A stretch of 63,524 bases of DNA from an uncultured Eubacteriales bacterium (GTDB lineage Bacteria; Bacillota; Clostridia; Peptostreptococcales; Anaerovoracaceae), in contig CACZAM010000009.1 in assembly GCA_902779185.1 (NCBI GenBank), forward strand, positions 1 through 63,524. The letters run 5' to 3'. Every line of letters starts with the position of its first letter. Position 1 is the stretch's first letter. Shown here in pieces: positions 18,399-28,500 of this stretch. The translations under genes were made by a program, and so were the position numbers. The notes under the pieces were generated by a model that did not search any database, had not been told where the DNA came from, and worked only from the letters and a program-made list of their open reading frames with translations.

Positions 18399-19071
18399 AA
18401 GCCTTCGATAATTCTACCTGGCGGCGGAGCCAGCTGAGCCACGCGTCGAAGCCTTCGCCTGTCTTTGCCGATACGAAGAAGATCTCAGACAGCGGATTCA
18501 ACGCGTGCACTCTCTCAACGAATGCTTCATCATCAAACGCGAAAAATTTGCGTGTATCTGTCTTGTTTACAAGGACTGCCTGTGTGACCGTGAACATAAG
18601 CGGGTACTTGAGCGGTTTGTCGTCACCCTCCGGGACCGACAGTATCTCAATATTGATGTTCGCGCCCGTATCCTGCTCGGCTGTGCAGACCAGATTGCCC
18701 ACGTTCTCCAGGAATACGATGTCGAGATCCTTCGTGTCGAACTCGTTGATCGCAGCCTGTGTCATCGCAGCGTCCATGCAGCACTCTCCGCCTGTATGTA
18801 TCTGCATCGAGCGTACGCCCGCCTCTGCCATCTTCTCGGCATCGACTGTCGCCTCGATATCCGCCTCCATAACGCCTATTTTATACTCACCGCCAAGTTC
18901 CTCTATGGTGCGCAGGAGTGTAGTTGTTTTGCCTGCTCCCGGTGAAGCCATCACATTTACCATGAACGTGCCGTTCTGCTTGTTCTGCGCTCTCACCTCT
19001 GCGGCGATACGGTCATTTTCTTCGAAAATGCCTACATTTACATCTATTACTCTGACATTGTTTTCTGACAT
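18394..19071 (-). CDS. hypB: HypB-like nickel GTPase, copy with altered metal motif
   Basis: 225-residue SIMIBI-class GTPase of the HypB family, which delivers nickel to [NiFe]-hydrogenase or urease-type enzymes. P-loop SPGAGKTT is near residue 44 and base-specificity NKTD near 177. The GTPase metal site normally reads C-H; here it reads TGGECCMDAAM, so the His is replaced by Cys. The N-terminal His-rich or CxxCGC nickel-storage stretch is absent. It follows a second hypB by 15 bases. No hydrogenase, hypA or other hyp gene is in the window, so the client is unknown; the nitrogenase-like block downstream is a candidate. Confidence 0.88.
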   Translation of the reverse strand: MSENNVRVIDVNVGIFEENDRIAAEVRAQNKQNGTFMVNVMASPGAGKTTTLLRTIEELGGEYKIGVMEADIEATVDAEKMAEAGVRSMQIHTGGECCMDAAMTQAAINEFDTKDLDIVFLENVGNLVCTAEQDTGANINIEILSVPEGDDKPLKYPLMFTVTQAVLVNKTDTRKFFAFDDEAFVERVHALNPLSEIFFVSAKTGEGFDAWLSWLRRQVELSKAL

Positions 19072-19086
19072 ATCTGCTTCCTCATC

Positions 19087-19764
19087 CTAATCAACGTATT
19101 CCAGTATTTCCTTGACGCGCTCCCCTACCCATTCGGAAAGCGCGATGATACCTTCACCTGTCGCTGCCGACACCATGAACACCGGTGCTTCCGGAGCGCA
19201 CTCAGCCACAAGCTGCTTGAATTTCTCCGGGCTGAAATCGAATGCCTCCATGGCATCGATCTTGTTGACTACCACCACGTCTGCCTTTGTGAACATCAGA
19301 GGATACTTGAGCGGTTTGTCGTCGCCTTCAGGTACCGACAGGATCACGAGGTTGATCTGAGCTCCTGTGTCGAACTCAGCCGGGCATACCAGATTGCCTA
19401 CATTCTCAAGAATGACTACGTCAAGATCCTTCGAACCGATCTCGCGCAGAGCCTGACGGCTCATATCAGCATCAAGATGGCACATGCCGCCCGTGTGGAG
19501 CTGCACCGAAGGGATCCCGGCATCAAGCATCGTTCTTGTGTCAACGTCGCCGTCGATGTCCGCCTCGAGCACTCCGACCCTGCAGAGCAGTCTGAGCTGC
19601 TCCACGAGCCTGAGTATCGTTGATGTCTTGCCGGATCCCGGCGAGCTCATAACATTGACGTATACCGTTTTCTCCTCTGCCAGCTCTTCACGCAGCCTGT
19701 CCGCATCTGCGTCATTGTCCGCAAGGATGCTTTCCTTAAGATCTATGATCCTTACTTCTTCCAT
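19087..19764 (-). CDS. hypB: HypB-like nickel GTPase, canonical copy
   Basis: 225-residue paralogue of the next gene and first gene of the colinear run. P-loop SPGSGKTS, the metal motif in its usual form (TGGMCHLDADM), and the shared segment VGNLVCPAEFDTGAQIN are all present; the guanine motif is NKID. Length equals that of the second copy, so the pair arose by tandem duplication. HypB normally works with HypA to insert nickel; neither HypA nor a nickel enzyme is seen here. An alternative role is metal delivery to the enzyme or chelate handled by the nitrogenase-like genes. Confidence 0.9.
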   Translation of the reverse strand: MEEVRIIDLKESILADNDADADRLREELAEEKTVYVNVMSSPGSGKTSTILRLVEQLRLLCRVGVLEADIDGDVDTRTMLDAGIPSVQLHTGGMCHLDADMSRQALREIGSKDLDVVILENVGNLVCPAEFDTGAQINLVILSVPEGDDKPLKYPLMFTKADVVVVNKIDAMEAFDFSPEKFKQLVAECAPEAPVFMVSAATGEGIIALSEWVGERVKEILEYVD

Positions 19765-19993
19765 TCCACTAACTTCCTTTCAATATATTCATCACGGTAA
19801 AATACCGGGAGTTTATTATTTTTTATCTTTTTCTTTAAAAATCTTCCGCGAAAGTGTAATATATGTTCCTCGTAAGATAATGTGATATAATATTGTTTTG
19901 TAAACTACATTATATGACTAAGTTTCAATTATTGCACGAATTATATAGAAACAAAACAGTCAGCGCAAGCAAACAGCGCTTTGGGACACTTAT

Positions 19994-21835
19994 ATGAGCA
20001 GAAAATACACAGACGCAGAATACAGGAACATCAAGAGACGTGAGCGTGAAGTCATCGAGCAGATGCTCGAAGAGCTTAAGAAGTCAAAAGACAAGCGCTA
20101 CCTCTTCAAGGAAAAGCATGTTGTTACCGATCTCAAGGACATGCTCAATTACAGCGCGGAGGAGCATCCTGACCTTCCGCTCTTCATGCAGAAATATAAG
20201 CCGAATCAGCCTTTCAGGGAAATCAGCTTCCGTCAGGCGCTTGAAGATGTCAACGCCATCGGAACGGGTCTTCTCAATCTGGGACTCGAGGACAGGCACA
20301 TCGGCCTCATAGGACGCAACTCGTCTGAGTGGGGCGAATCCTACCTTGCCATAGTCGGCGGAGTCGGAGTCGTGGTGCCTCTCGACAGAGAGCTGAATGA
20401 AAGCGAGCTGAAGCAGCTTACTGTAAAAGGCGAGCTTGAGGCAGTCATCACGGTCAACAACAAGTATTACGAGATCTTCAAGAACATCAAGGCAAGCGGT
20501 GAGACCATGCTGCGCTACGTCATCAACGCTGATATGGATGAAGATGAAGACGCTGAAGCCGGCCTCATCTCATGGAAAAAGCTCCGTGAAGAAGGCCGCC
20601 ACATGGTCTGGAACGGAGACCGCCGGTACATCGACGCTCAGGTAGTCAATACCGATCTCGCGGCGATCATCTTCACATCCGGAACAACGGGCGTAGCCAA
20701 GGGAGTTATGCTCTCGCACCGCAACCTTATGCTCGACACCATGCTCGTACAGTCCATGTTCGAAGCACGTCCGAAGGACATCTGCTTCTCGGTACTGCCG
20801 ATGCATCACTGCTACGAATGCACCGCGACTTTCCTCAGCTGTGTCTACAGCGGATCGACCGTCGCCTTCAGCCGCGGACTCAAATACATCCGCAAGGACA
20901 TCCTCGAGGTCAGGCCTACCATCATGCTGGCAGTTCCGGCTATCATCGAGAATTTCCACAACAAGATCAGACGTTCGGTCGCAGACAAACTGAACGAAAG
21001 GCAGATGAAGGTGTTCGAGCTCATGGACCGCGAAGCCAGCCGCTTCAAGGTGAAGCTTCCTAAGAAGGTCACAAAGGACATCGAGGCTGTCTTCGGCGGA
21101 AGGATGCATACGATCATATCAGGCGGAGCCCCTATAGACGGAGCCATACTCGATTCGTTCTGCAACATAGGCTTCAATGCCATCCAGGGTTATGGTCTCT
21201 CGGAGTGCGCGCCTATAGTCGCTCTTAACCCCGCGAAGCGCAAGTACATGAAGAACTCTTCAGCCGGTCACCTGATGCCTTTCACCGAGTGCAAGATACT
21301 CGACGCTGACAGCAACGGTATCGGCGAGATCTGCTTCCGCGGACCGCAGGTAATGATGGGCTACTATAAGGATCCTGAAAACACTGCCGCGGTGCTCGAT
21401 GAAGAGGGCTGGTTCCACACCGGCGACATCGGCTATCTTGACCGCGACAATTACGTGTTCATCACAGGCCGCAAAAAGAACGTGATCATCGCCAATAACG
21501 GCAAGAACGTATACCCTGAAGAGCTCGAAGGCTACCTGCAGGCACTGCCTGCCGTAGCGGAGTGCATGGTCTGGGGCGGCGACCGCGACCCTAACTCACC
21601 GTGGAACGGCATCTGTGCCACAATAAGGCTCGACGCCGAGGCGCTCGAGAGAAAGCTCGGGCCGGACTACACTCCTGAGCAGGCAGAAGCACTGATCGAT
21701 GGGGAAGTCGACAAGATCAACAGCGACCTGCCGAGGTTCAAGAGGATCGCTCACGTGATTGTACGCAACCGTGATTTCGACAAGACCACGACCAACAAGA
21801 TAAGACGTTTCGTGGAAGACAACAAACGCGCGTAA
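19994..21835 (+). CDS. AMP-dependent synthetase, long-chain acyl-CoA ligase type
   Basis: 613-residue adenylate-forming enzyme that activates a carboxylic acid, probably a fatty acid, with ATP and couples it to CoA. The AMP-binding P-loop IIFTSGTTGVAKGVMLSHRNL lies near residue 230, the A5 motif GYGLSECAPIV near 400, A8 (WFHTGDIGYLDRDNYVFITGR) near 475, and the catalytic Lys region TTTNKIRRF near the C-terminus. The N-terminus (ERDVIEQM-like charged helix) is of the type seen in clostridial FadD-like proteins. No good ribosome site precedes the ATG. It is convergent with the next gene, separated by a two-way terminator. Confidence 0.9.
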   Translation: MSRKYTDAEYRNIKRREREVIEQMLEELKKSKDKRYLFKEKHVVTDLKDMLNYSAEEHPDLPLFMQKYKPNQPFREISFRQALEDVNAIGTGLLNLGLEDRHIGLIGRNSSEWGESYLAIVGGVGVVVPLDRELNESELKQLTVKGELEAVITVNNKYYEIFKNIKASGETMLRYVINADMDEDEDAEAGLISWKKLREEGRHMVWNGDRRYIDAQVVNTDLAAIIFTSGTTGVAKGVMLSHRNLMLDTMLVQSMFEARPKDICFSVLPMHHCYECTATFLSCVYSGSTVAFSRGLKYIRKDILEVRPTIMLAVPAIIENFHNKIRRSVADKLNERQMKVFELMDREASRFKVKLPKKVTKDIEAVFGGRMHTIISGGAPIDGAILDSFCNIGFNAIQGYGLSECAPIVALNPAKRKYMKNSSAGHLMPFTECKILDADSNGIGEICFRGPQVMMGYYKDPENTAAVLDEEGWFHTGDIGYLDRDNYVFITGRKKNVIIANNGKNVYPEELEGYLQALPAVAECMVWGGDRDPNSPWNGICATIRLDAEALERKLGPDYTPEQAEALIDGEVDKINSDLPRFKRIAHVIVRNRDFDKTTTNKIRRFVEDNKRA

Positions 21836-21839
21836 ACAA

Positions 21840-21871
21840 AAATTCCGGAGCACTGAGCTCCGGAATTTTTT
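21840..21871. terminator. Bidirectional intrinsic terminator
   Basis: AAAATTCCGGAGC...GCTCCGGAATTTTTT is a near-perfect hairpin with T-runs on both strands, placed between the converging ligase gene and the secreted protein gene. Confidence 0.9.
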
Positions 21872-21874
21872 CAT

Positions 21875-22990
21875 TTACGGTCTCCTGAAATCCACCATCG
21901 TGGTTGCCCACGGACTGCTTACTGAAGCAGACCTGCTTTTCTTTTTCTTTACCGCTTTGACTTTATACCAGTACCGTCTGCCGCGCTTGATCAGGCTGTC
22001 TGAATAGTATGTTTTCCTTGTTGTCTTTATCTTTTTCCACCTTCCGCCGGCATACTTTCTGTATACGATATAGCGGCCGGCTTCCGGTACTTTCTCCCAG
22101 ACGAGCCTTCCCTTTTTCCCTTTCGGATACTTCACTGAAACATGCGGGCGGTCAAGCCTTGTTTTTGTGTCTGCCTTGCCGCTCCACTTCTTTTTGCCTT
22201 TTTTATCAACAGCCGCCACCATATAATAGTATCTTTTGCCGGTCTTCGCAGTGTCATCGACAAACGAGCAGGCTTTCGTTTCCGCGATGCGCTTAAACTT
22301 TCCTTTTTTTGATGCCGACCGGTATACGTAATACTTCCTTGCCCCGGAAGTCTTAGTCCAGACTATCCTTGCCGTCCCATCTGTGACCGTGTCTGCAACT
22401 TCGAGCTTCGGCTTGCTGTAATGGCGGTACCTTTTGATTTTCACCACAAAATGCAGATAGCTGTATTTAGAACTTTTGTAATGATAAAAATTGATAAAGT
22501 CCTTCACTCCGCCATGACGGTAATGAATAACATTGTCATCATCCCAGTTGCAGTCCGCCCACCACACCTCTTTTGAGGTCACCTTGAACAGCACTATCGC
22601 ATGTGACAGGGTCCCGTTCTCATACTTTGCCTGTCCGAGCACCAGCTTCGTGCCGGGTCTGCAGCCTTTGCAGACGGACAGAAAGTTCTTTTTGTTGAAG
22701 CGCAGCCCGTAATAATCTTTCCTCCTCTCTGAGGAAGCAAACACATTGCGTACCAGATTGCTCCAGTGACCGCATTGACCTCTCCGGCCCGGCAGCTTTG
22801 TATCGCACTTCCAGGTTCCCTGAACGTAGTCCACATAGGATGCTTCGAGCGACCCCGGCTTATACAGATCTTCTCCGGTATAGCTGTTATGTTCGTAGTG
22901 ACACTCAGGCATAGCAAATGACTGCACCGGGGCAGCGCAGAATGCAGTCAGTATAATAAGAACGATGCATGTATGTAATTTTCTGTTCAT
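21875..22990 (-). CDS. Secreted cysteine-peptidase-like protein with two FN3-type repeats
   Basis: 371 residues from the ATG at 22990, which opens a signal peptide (MNRKLHTCIVLIILTAFCAA). The upstream in-frame ATG at 23026 lies within the pta terminator hairpin and is rejected. Residues about 60-190 hold a Cys (GRRGQCGHWSNLV), a His (LSHAIVLF) and a following Asp/Asn (WADCNWDDDN), the order of papain-fold CHAP/NlpC-like enzymes. The rest is two fibronectin-III-like modules (ARIVWTKTSGARKYYVYRSA and GRLVWEKVPEAGRYIVYRK), rich in Lys and Arg. Probably a cell-wall or surface enzyme. Catalytic assignment is tentative. Confidence 0.6.
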   Translation of the reverse strand: MNRKLHTCIVLIILTAFCAAPVQSFAMPECHYEHNSYTGEDLYKPGSLEASYVDYVQGTWKCDTKLPGRRGQCGHWSNLVRNVFASSERRKDYYGLRFNKKNFLSVCKGCRPGTKLVLGQAKYENGTLSHAIVLFKVTSKEVWWADCNWDDDNVIHYRHGGVKDFINFYHYKSSKYSYLHFVVKIKRYRHYSKPKLEVADTVTDGTARIVWTKTSGARKYYVYRSASKKGKFKRIAETKACSFVDDTAKTGKRYYYMVAAVDKKGKKKWSGKADTKTRLDRPHVSVKYPKGKKGRLVWEKVPEAGRYIVYRKYAGGRWKKIKTTRKTYYSDSLIKRGRRYWYKVKAVKKKKSRSASVSSPWATTMVDFRRP

Positions 22991-23008
22991 ATCGGAAAAA
23001 AGGGTAAT

Positions 23009-23041
23009 AAAACAGACCGAAGCCATGCCCCGGCCTGTTTT
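23009..23041 (-). terminator. Terminator of pta
   Basis: On the minus strand, nine bases after the pta stop, AAACAGGCCG...CGGTCTGTTTT folds into a hairpin with a T-tail. It ends before the start of the next gene. Confidence 0.75.
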
Positions 23042-23049
23042 CTAACATT

Positions 23050-24060
23050 TTAAAGAGCAGCTGTGATAATTGACATTTTGTAAACTTCTTCTGCATCGCA
23101 GCCTCTGGAGAGGTCATTGATAGGCGCGTTGAGTCCGAGCAGGATCGGTCCGTAAGCAGCGTAGCCGCCGAGTCTCTGAGCGATCTTGTATCCGATGTTG
23201 CCTGCCTCGATGATAGGGAATACGAATGTGTTTGCGTAACCTGCAACAGGTGATCCAGGGAACTTAAGCTGGCCTACTGTAGGCGAAACGGCAGCATCGA
23301 ACTGCATCTCACCGTCGATGGCCATGTCAGGATTCAGCTCCTTGGCGATCTTTGTAGCCTCTGCTGAGAGAGCAACAGTATTGCCCTTGCCGGATCCCTT
23401 TGTGGAGAAGCTGAGCATTGCTACCTTAGGATCGATTCCGAAAGTCCTTGCGCACTTCTCGATTTCTACTGCTACTTCAGCGAGCTTCTGAGCGCCGGTG
23501 AATGTAACATTGCCCTCTTTGTCCTTGCTGTCCTCATACGAGAGGTTTACAGCGCAGTCGCCCATCGCGATCGTTCTGAGGTTCTCATCTCCGCCCTCTC
23601 TTGTGAGGATGAAGCAGGAGCTTACGAGGTGAGCGCCCGGTTTTGTCTTTACGAGCTGGAGAGCAGGACGGATGGTGTCAGCTGTGGAGTATGTAGCTCC
23701 GCCGAGCAGGCAGTCAGCCTTGCCCATCTTAACGAGCATTGTTCCGAAGTAGTTGCCCTTCTTAAGAGCGGCAGCACATTCTTCTTCACTCATTTTGCCC
23801 TTTCTGAGCGCTACCATTGTCTCGACCATTTCAGCCATTCCATCGTACTTCTCCGGATCGATGATCTCAGCCTTGCTGATGTCGAAACCCTTCTCAGCTG
23901 CTGCAGCCTTGACTTCCTCTTCGTTTCCTACGAGAACTACGCCCATGAGATCCTCAGCAAGGAGTCTTGCTGCTGCCTCCTGGATGCGGGCATCAGATCC
24001 TTCTGTAAAAACGATTTTCTTAGGTTCTGCTTTAACTTTTTCGATCAGTTTGTCAAACAT
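23050..24060 (-). CDS. pta: Phosphate acetyltransferase
   Basis: 336-residue enzyme that interconverts acetyl-CoA and acetyl phosphate, central to acetate formation in fermenters. The family signature TEGSDARIQEAAARLL lies near residue 20; LLGGATYSTADTIRPALQ and the C-terminal GPILLGLNAPINDLSRGC are typical. Length matches the short (class I) Pta. A GGAGA ribosome site precedes the ATG. The usual partner ackA is not next to it. It is divergent from coaBC. Confidence 0.96.
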   Translation of the reverse strand: MFDKLIEKVKAEPKKIVFTEGSDARIQEAAARLLAEDLMGVVLVGNEEEVKAAAAEKGFDISKAEIIDPEKYDGMAEMVETMVALRKGKMSEEECAAALKKGNYFGTMLVKMGKADCLLGGATYSTADTIRPALQLVKTKPGAHLVSSCFILTREGGDENLRTIAMGDCAVNLSYEDSKDKEGNVTFTGAQKLAEVAVEIEKCARTFGIDPKVAMLSFSTKGSGKGNTVALSAEATKIAKELNPDMAIDGEMQFDAAVSPTVGQLKFPGSPVAGYANTFVFPIIEAGNIGYKIAQRLGGYAAYGPILLGLNAPINDLSRGCDAEEVYKMSIITAAL

Positions 24061-24167
24061 ATCTTGTCTCCGTATTTATATCTTTTTGAGCAATAGGGAT
24101 TGGATCCGGGGATCACGGCAGCGCTTTTGCCACCCGCCCCCTTTACACCTGCAATTGTACCATATCC

Positions 24168-24197
24168 TTGCCAATTCGTGGCGATGTGAAGTATACT
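24168..24197 (+). promoter_or_regulatory. Promoter of coaBC (TTGCCA - 18 - TATACT)
   Basis: A -35 box TTGCCA (24168-24173) and a -10 box TATACT (24192-24197) are 18 bases apart and lie 45 bases before the coaBC ATG. Confidence 0.6.
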
Positions 24198-24241
24198 TTT
24201 TGTGCAAATCGGACCCGTTGAATGAAAGGCCGGTAAATATA

Positions 24242-25441
24242 ATGGAAAAAAAGAAGATTATTCTGGGTATTTCAGGCGGCATCTCCGCCTACAAATCTGT
24301 GTACATTGCGAGCGGTCTTAAGAAGAAAGGCTACGACGTACACGTTATAATGACTGAAGGGGCGGCTAAGTTCGTTACACCTCTTACATTTGAGACCATG
24401 AGCGGCAATAAGGTCGTTACAGATGTGTTCGACCCGGCAAATGAGACTCCTACTGAGCATATCACCCTCGGTCAGTCCGCTGATCTGGTGCTGATCGCTC
24501 CTGCAACGGGCAACACCATCGCCAAGCTCGCTCACGGTATAGCTGACAACATGCTGACTACTACAATGCTGGCATGCACCTGCCCTGTTCTGATTTCGCC
24601 GGCAATGAACACAGCGATGTTCGAAAACCCTGCTACGCAGGCCAATCTGAAGATACTGCGTGAAAGAGGCTACGAAATCATTGAGCCGGCAGAGGGAATG
24701 CTGGCTTGCGGTGTTGAGGGCAAGGGTAAGATGCCTGAACCTGATGTACTTATAGGCTATGTTGAGCAGTGGATCTCCAAAGAAAAAGACATGACAGGGC
24801 TGAAGGTGCTCGTGACTGCTGGACCTACTCAGGAAGCTATCGACCCGGTGCGCTACATAACGAACCACTCGAGCGGCAAAATGGGTTACGCAATCGCACG
24901 CATGGCTGCGAGGCGCGGAGCAGAGGTTACTCTCGTTTCGGGCAGGACTGCGCTTCCGAGGGAGCCGTTTGTAGAGACAGTAGATGTCCTGAGCGCTCAG
25001 GATATGTTCGATGCTGTGACATCACGCGCGCCCGAGATGGATATAATCATCAAAGCCGCTGCCGTTGCAGACTACAGGCCTGCGGAAGTCGCGACAGAAA
25101 AAATAAAAAAGAGCGATGCCGAATCCGGCCGCAGCATAGAGCTTGAGCCTACGCAGGATATCCTCGGATATCTCGGCGAACACCGCAGAGAGAACCAGTT
25201 CCTGTGCGGATTCGCGATGGAAACACAGAATCTGCTCGAGAATGCGGCCAAGAAGCTGGTTAAGAAGAATGTAAACATGATCTGCGCCAACAGCATCAAA
25301 ACGAAAGGTGCAGGATTCGCCGGAGACACCAATGTCATTACCCTCCTTACCAGAGACGGTATGAATCAGCTTCCTCTTATGAGCAAGCTCGACGCCGCAG
25401 ACGCAATACTGGATTGCATAATGGAATTTCGCAAAAAATAG
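24242..25441 (+). CDS. coaBC: Bifunctional phosphopantothenoylcysteine decarboxylase / synthetase
   Basis: 399-residue enzyme making 4'-phosphopantetheine for coenzyme A. The CoaC flavoprotein half begins KIILGISGGISAYKS and has the catalytic His in TEHITLGQSADLVLIAPATG-like context, the PAMN motif (SPAMNTAMFENP) and the active-site Cys in EGMLACGVEGKGKMPEP. The CoaB half starts near residue 185 (LKVLVTAGPTQEAIDPVRYI, NHSSGKMGYAIA). The frame is open upstream, but ATG 24242 gives the family N-terminus and lies 45 bases after a promoter. Confidence 0.96.
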   Translation: MEKKKIILGISGGISAYKSVYIASGLKKKGYDVHVIMTEGAAKFVTPLTFETMSGNKVVTDVFDPANETPTEHITLGQSADLVLIAPATGNTIAKLAHGIADNMLTTTMLACTCPVLISPAMNTAMFENPATQANLKILRERGYEIIEPAEGMLACGVEGKGKMPEPDVLIGYVEQWISKEKDMTGLKVLVTAGPTQEAIDPVRYITNHSSGKMGYAIARMAARRGAEVTLVSGRTALPREPFVETVDVLSAQDMFDAVTSRAPEMDIIIKAAAVADYRPAEVATEKIKKSDAESGRSIELEPTQDILGYLGEHRRENQFLCGFAMETQNLLENAAKKLVKKNVNMICANSIKTKGAGFAGDTNVITLLTRDGMNQLPLMSKLDAADAILDCIMEFRKK

Positions 25442-25478
25442 CTGAAACAGGTCAGCGGCATACCCGTAATACCGAAAC

Positions 25479-25508
25479 AAGAGCCTTCCCTCCCGGGAAG
25501 GCTCTTTC
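25479..25508. terminator. Bidirectional terminator
   Basis: AAGAGCCTTCC-CTCC-GGGAAGGCTCTTT lies between coaBC and the converging S8 peptidase gene and serves both strands. Confidence 0.88.
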
Positions 25509-25531
25509 AGTAAATGCAAGTATCACGTTGC

Positions 25532-28500
25532 CTATTTCACTTTGATCTTTACAGTTACTTTTTTTGTCACCGATTTATATCGTGAGTTGCCCGCGGCTTT
25601 AACTTTCACTTTCAGCTTGTAAGTACCCTTCTTAAGTTTCTTCTTAACAGTGATCTTTCCTGTCTTTTTGTTTACGCTGATCTTCTTGTTGCCGCTTGCC
25701 TTGACATAAGTCACGGTTCCCTTTGCACCGCTGATGCTTATAGCTTTGGAGCGTTTGACCGTCTGTGTCTTCTTTTTAAGTTGCTTATATTTTACAGTTA
25801 CGGTCTTTGCTTTCACCTTCAGCGTGTTGGCTGCCTTTGTATTGTAACTTGTTTTGTATGCTCCGCTCGATGCCGGAAGCATGCAAATGGTATTGAAGCT
25901 TTGGGATACTTCGTCCGACCCCCGTTCATAGAAATATATCCCTTCCTTTGTCTCCACAGCAGAAGAATTAGTCAAATTGTCAGACAGGGAGTCATCTACT
26001 GTATAGTACATAGGCTTACATTTATCTGTCTTCGTGTTGTAAAGGAATATATTGCCCGCTCCGTCCGCTGAAACATTCATCATCACGAAGCCATCCCTGA
26101 CTGCCGCCGCCGCACCCGTGATCATTGTTATATCCGAAGTGGACATCCTTCCGACAAACGGAATATCCGCGTGTCTTGTCCACACTGATCCGTCGTAGCT
26201 GAGCACTTTGACAGAAGCCTTATTGTCGGCACCGCTTCCGAACATGAGCCACACCTTTCCGTCCTTCACGCAGGCAAATGCGTTCTGCAGCGGTGAATCA
26301 GCGTACTTCTTTCCTTTTGACCATTTACCGGTCTTTATGTCATAAGCATAAACAGGGATGTCGGCGAGTCCTTCCGACGACCCGAATATCAATATCTTTC
26401 CTTTAAAGACCGCATAAGCGGAACTTTCAGCGTTGAGTCCGTATTTTTTCTCAAAATCCCTGATCTCCCTGAAGCTCCATGCAGGATCCTTTGCGGTAAA
26501 GTTTATGGAAGCAAGCCAGTGTTTTATCTCGGAGTCTTCATCCGCAGCTTCACTTGACGGTGTATAAGCGGCATCCACAAAGGCATACAGGGTTTCATCC
26601 CCATACAGAGGATAACGCGGAGCTTTCACACTTACTTTAAGATCGTTATCTACCTGATATCTATCGAAATTGCCGCCATTTTTGTCATGCTCATTTTTGA
26701 TATAGTAATCGGCAAGAGCATCTTTTATATCCGTTCCGGCGAAATCGGTAAACTGGTTTCCGTCAAATGACGCAACTGTTCCGCTGCGCGGATCATAGGC
26801 ATAGAGCTTTGATCCCTTTGAGTCAGTCAGAAGAGTACGCTCTTTAAAGTGCCACGATGACACAAATTCCCTGACAGGGTCTTTCTCTGTCATTACTTTT
26901 TTAAGTTTTTTCTGCCCTCTTACGGTAAAGAATGACGAGCGGGCTTTTACTGAGTCATCCGCACCGCGCAGGATAAACTCCGTATACGTTCCGAAAAGCG
27001 GTTTTGCGTTGCTTATTGTGATCGAACTGCCATCCTTGGCAAAACTTATGCGGTCTGACGAGATCGTGGTCTCCTTTGATTTCTTTTGAGCCAGCCTGAT
27101 GAAGCTGAGCTTAAGGTCAGGCGTGAAGTGTATTCCGCTGAGCGTAAGGGTCCCCTTTTCCGTATTGCAAACGGCATCGGTGATCGAAGGATCAGCAGTA
27201 TCCGTAGGTTCGGCAGCAGAAGCACTGCCGACTTTGCTCAGATCGAGCCATCCGCCTGTCTGACAGAGGTCCCTTAAGTCATCGTCCTCTGTAACAGAGG
27301 AGAGGAATCTTGCGCGGTTTTCCATCGCGTATTCGGCTCCCGACTGACCTTCCTTCTGTGGATTCAGAGCAGCCATCACCGCATAGGCTCCTGCCGCGAC
27401 CGGACATGCCATTGACGTGCCCGACATCACAGTATATGAACTTTCCGCAGGGAATTGTTTTTGCGGATCATCGAAAGGCAGCGACACCCCGAGAGAGTCA
27501 ATATAAACGGTAATATCTGCAGGTCCCTCCGGAGGCGGAAGAGCATCATCAGTCCAGTACGGATAACCTGCTGTGATTTTGAGACCCATTCCTACTTCTT
27601 TTCCGGAATCATCGCCCTGAGGCTTTACTTCATCCCAGCTGAGGAGCTCCTTGCCACTTGATTTTGAACTGTTCTGGCACTGCAGGACCTCATCATCAGT
27701 ATTGGCTTCACTGGTCAGACTTTCCCCTCCGTATCCGGTCATCTCATAGCTGCCATCTTCGTTCTTCGAGATCTCGCCACCCTCAATATTGCCGTAGGCA
27801 TCACCTTCTTCATAATTGAGTATTGTATTGATCGCAAATTTGGTATTGTCTCCGCCGGTCGTGCCTTCGTTCTTCTCATAAGGGAAAAAGAAGAAATACT
27901 CCTCGCCCTGCACAGCACCCTTAATCGTGAGTTTCAGCGAAGCCTTTCCTGTAGTAGTGAAATACTTATCTGTAGCGATCTCGAGTTCCGGAGCCGCATC
28001 CGAGATATCTCCTCCTGCATCCTGCCCGTCGTCTGAGTTCTGCTTTTGCTTGACAAAAACGGATGCACCGAAAGCATTGACTCCTTCCCCGGCCGTGTCA
28101 GGAATTACCGAATCATATGTGCCGGCAGACGCATCGCCTTCCGTTATTTTGATATTACTGTTGAACTGGCCGTAATAATCCGTATTCTGAGCTCTTTCCT
28201 CTGCCGTATATAAATTCGGATTATACATGCTTTCGCACGCCGCCGAAAGCAGATTGGTTCCCGGAGCAAACAGTTCTACCGTGCTCTTACCGTAGTTGGA
28301 GAATCCGGCCGGTTTTCCGTCGGGCTTTGCCGCTCCTACGCTTATCTGATACTTGTTATAGCTCCCCGAGCCATAATATGACACCTTATCCAGATCCTCG
28401 TGCTCATTGCCTGCAGCAAAGAAAGTGATCACTCCTTCTTCGCCAAGGCGCTCAACTATTCCATCATAGATATCGCCTCTGCCCGGGTTGCACCAGGAAT

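Noticed and set aside
18110-18442. Arg/Ser-rich 110-residue frame on the minus strand
   Set aside because: It is a translation of the palindromic element and overlaps two real genes.
22991-23026. Upstream start of the secreted FN3 protein
   Set aside because: The ATG at 23026 is inside the pta terminator hairpin and would spoil the signal peptide.
23753-24241. N-terminal extension of coaBC of 163 residues
   Set aside because: It overlaps pta in antisense and crosses the promoter; the family N-terminus starts at 24242.
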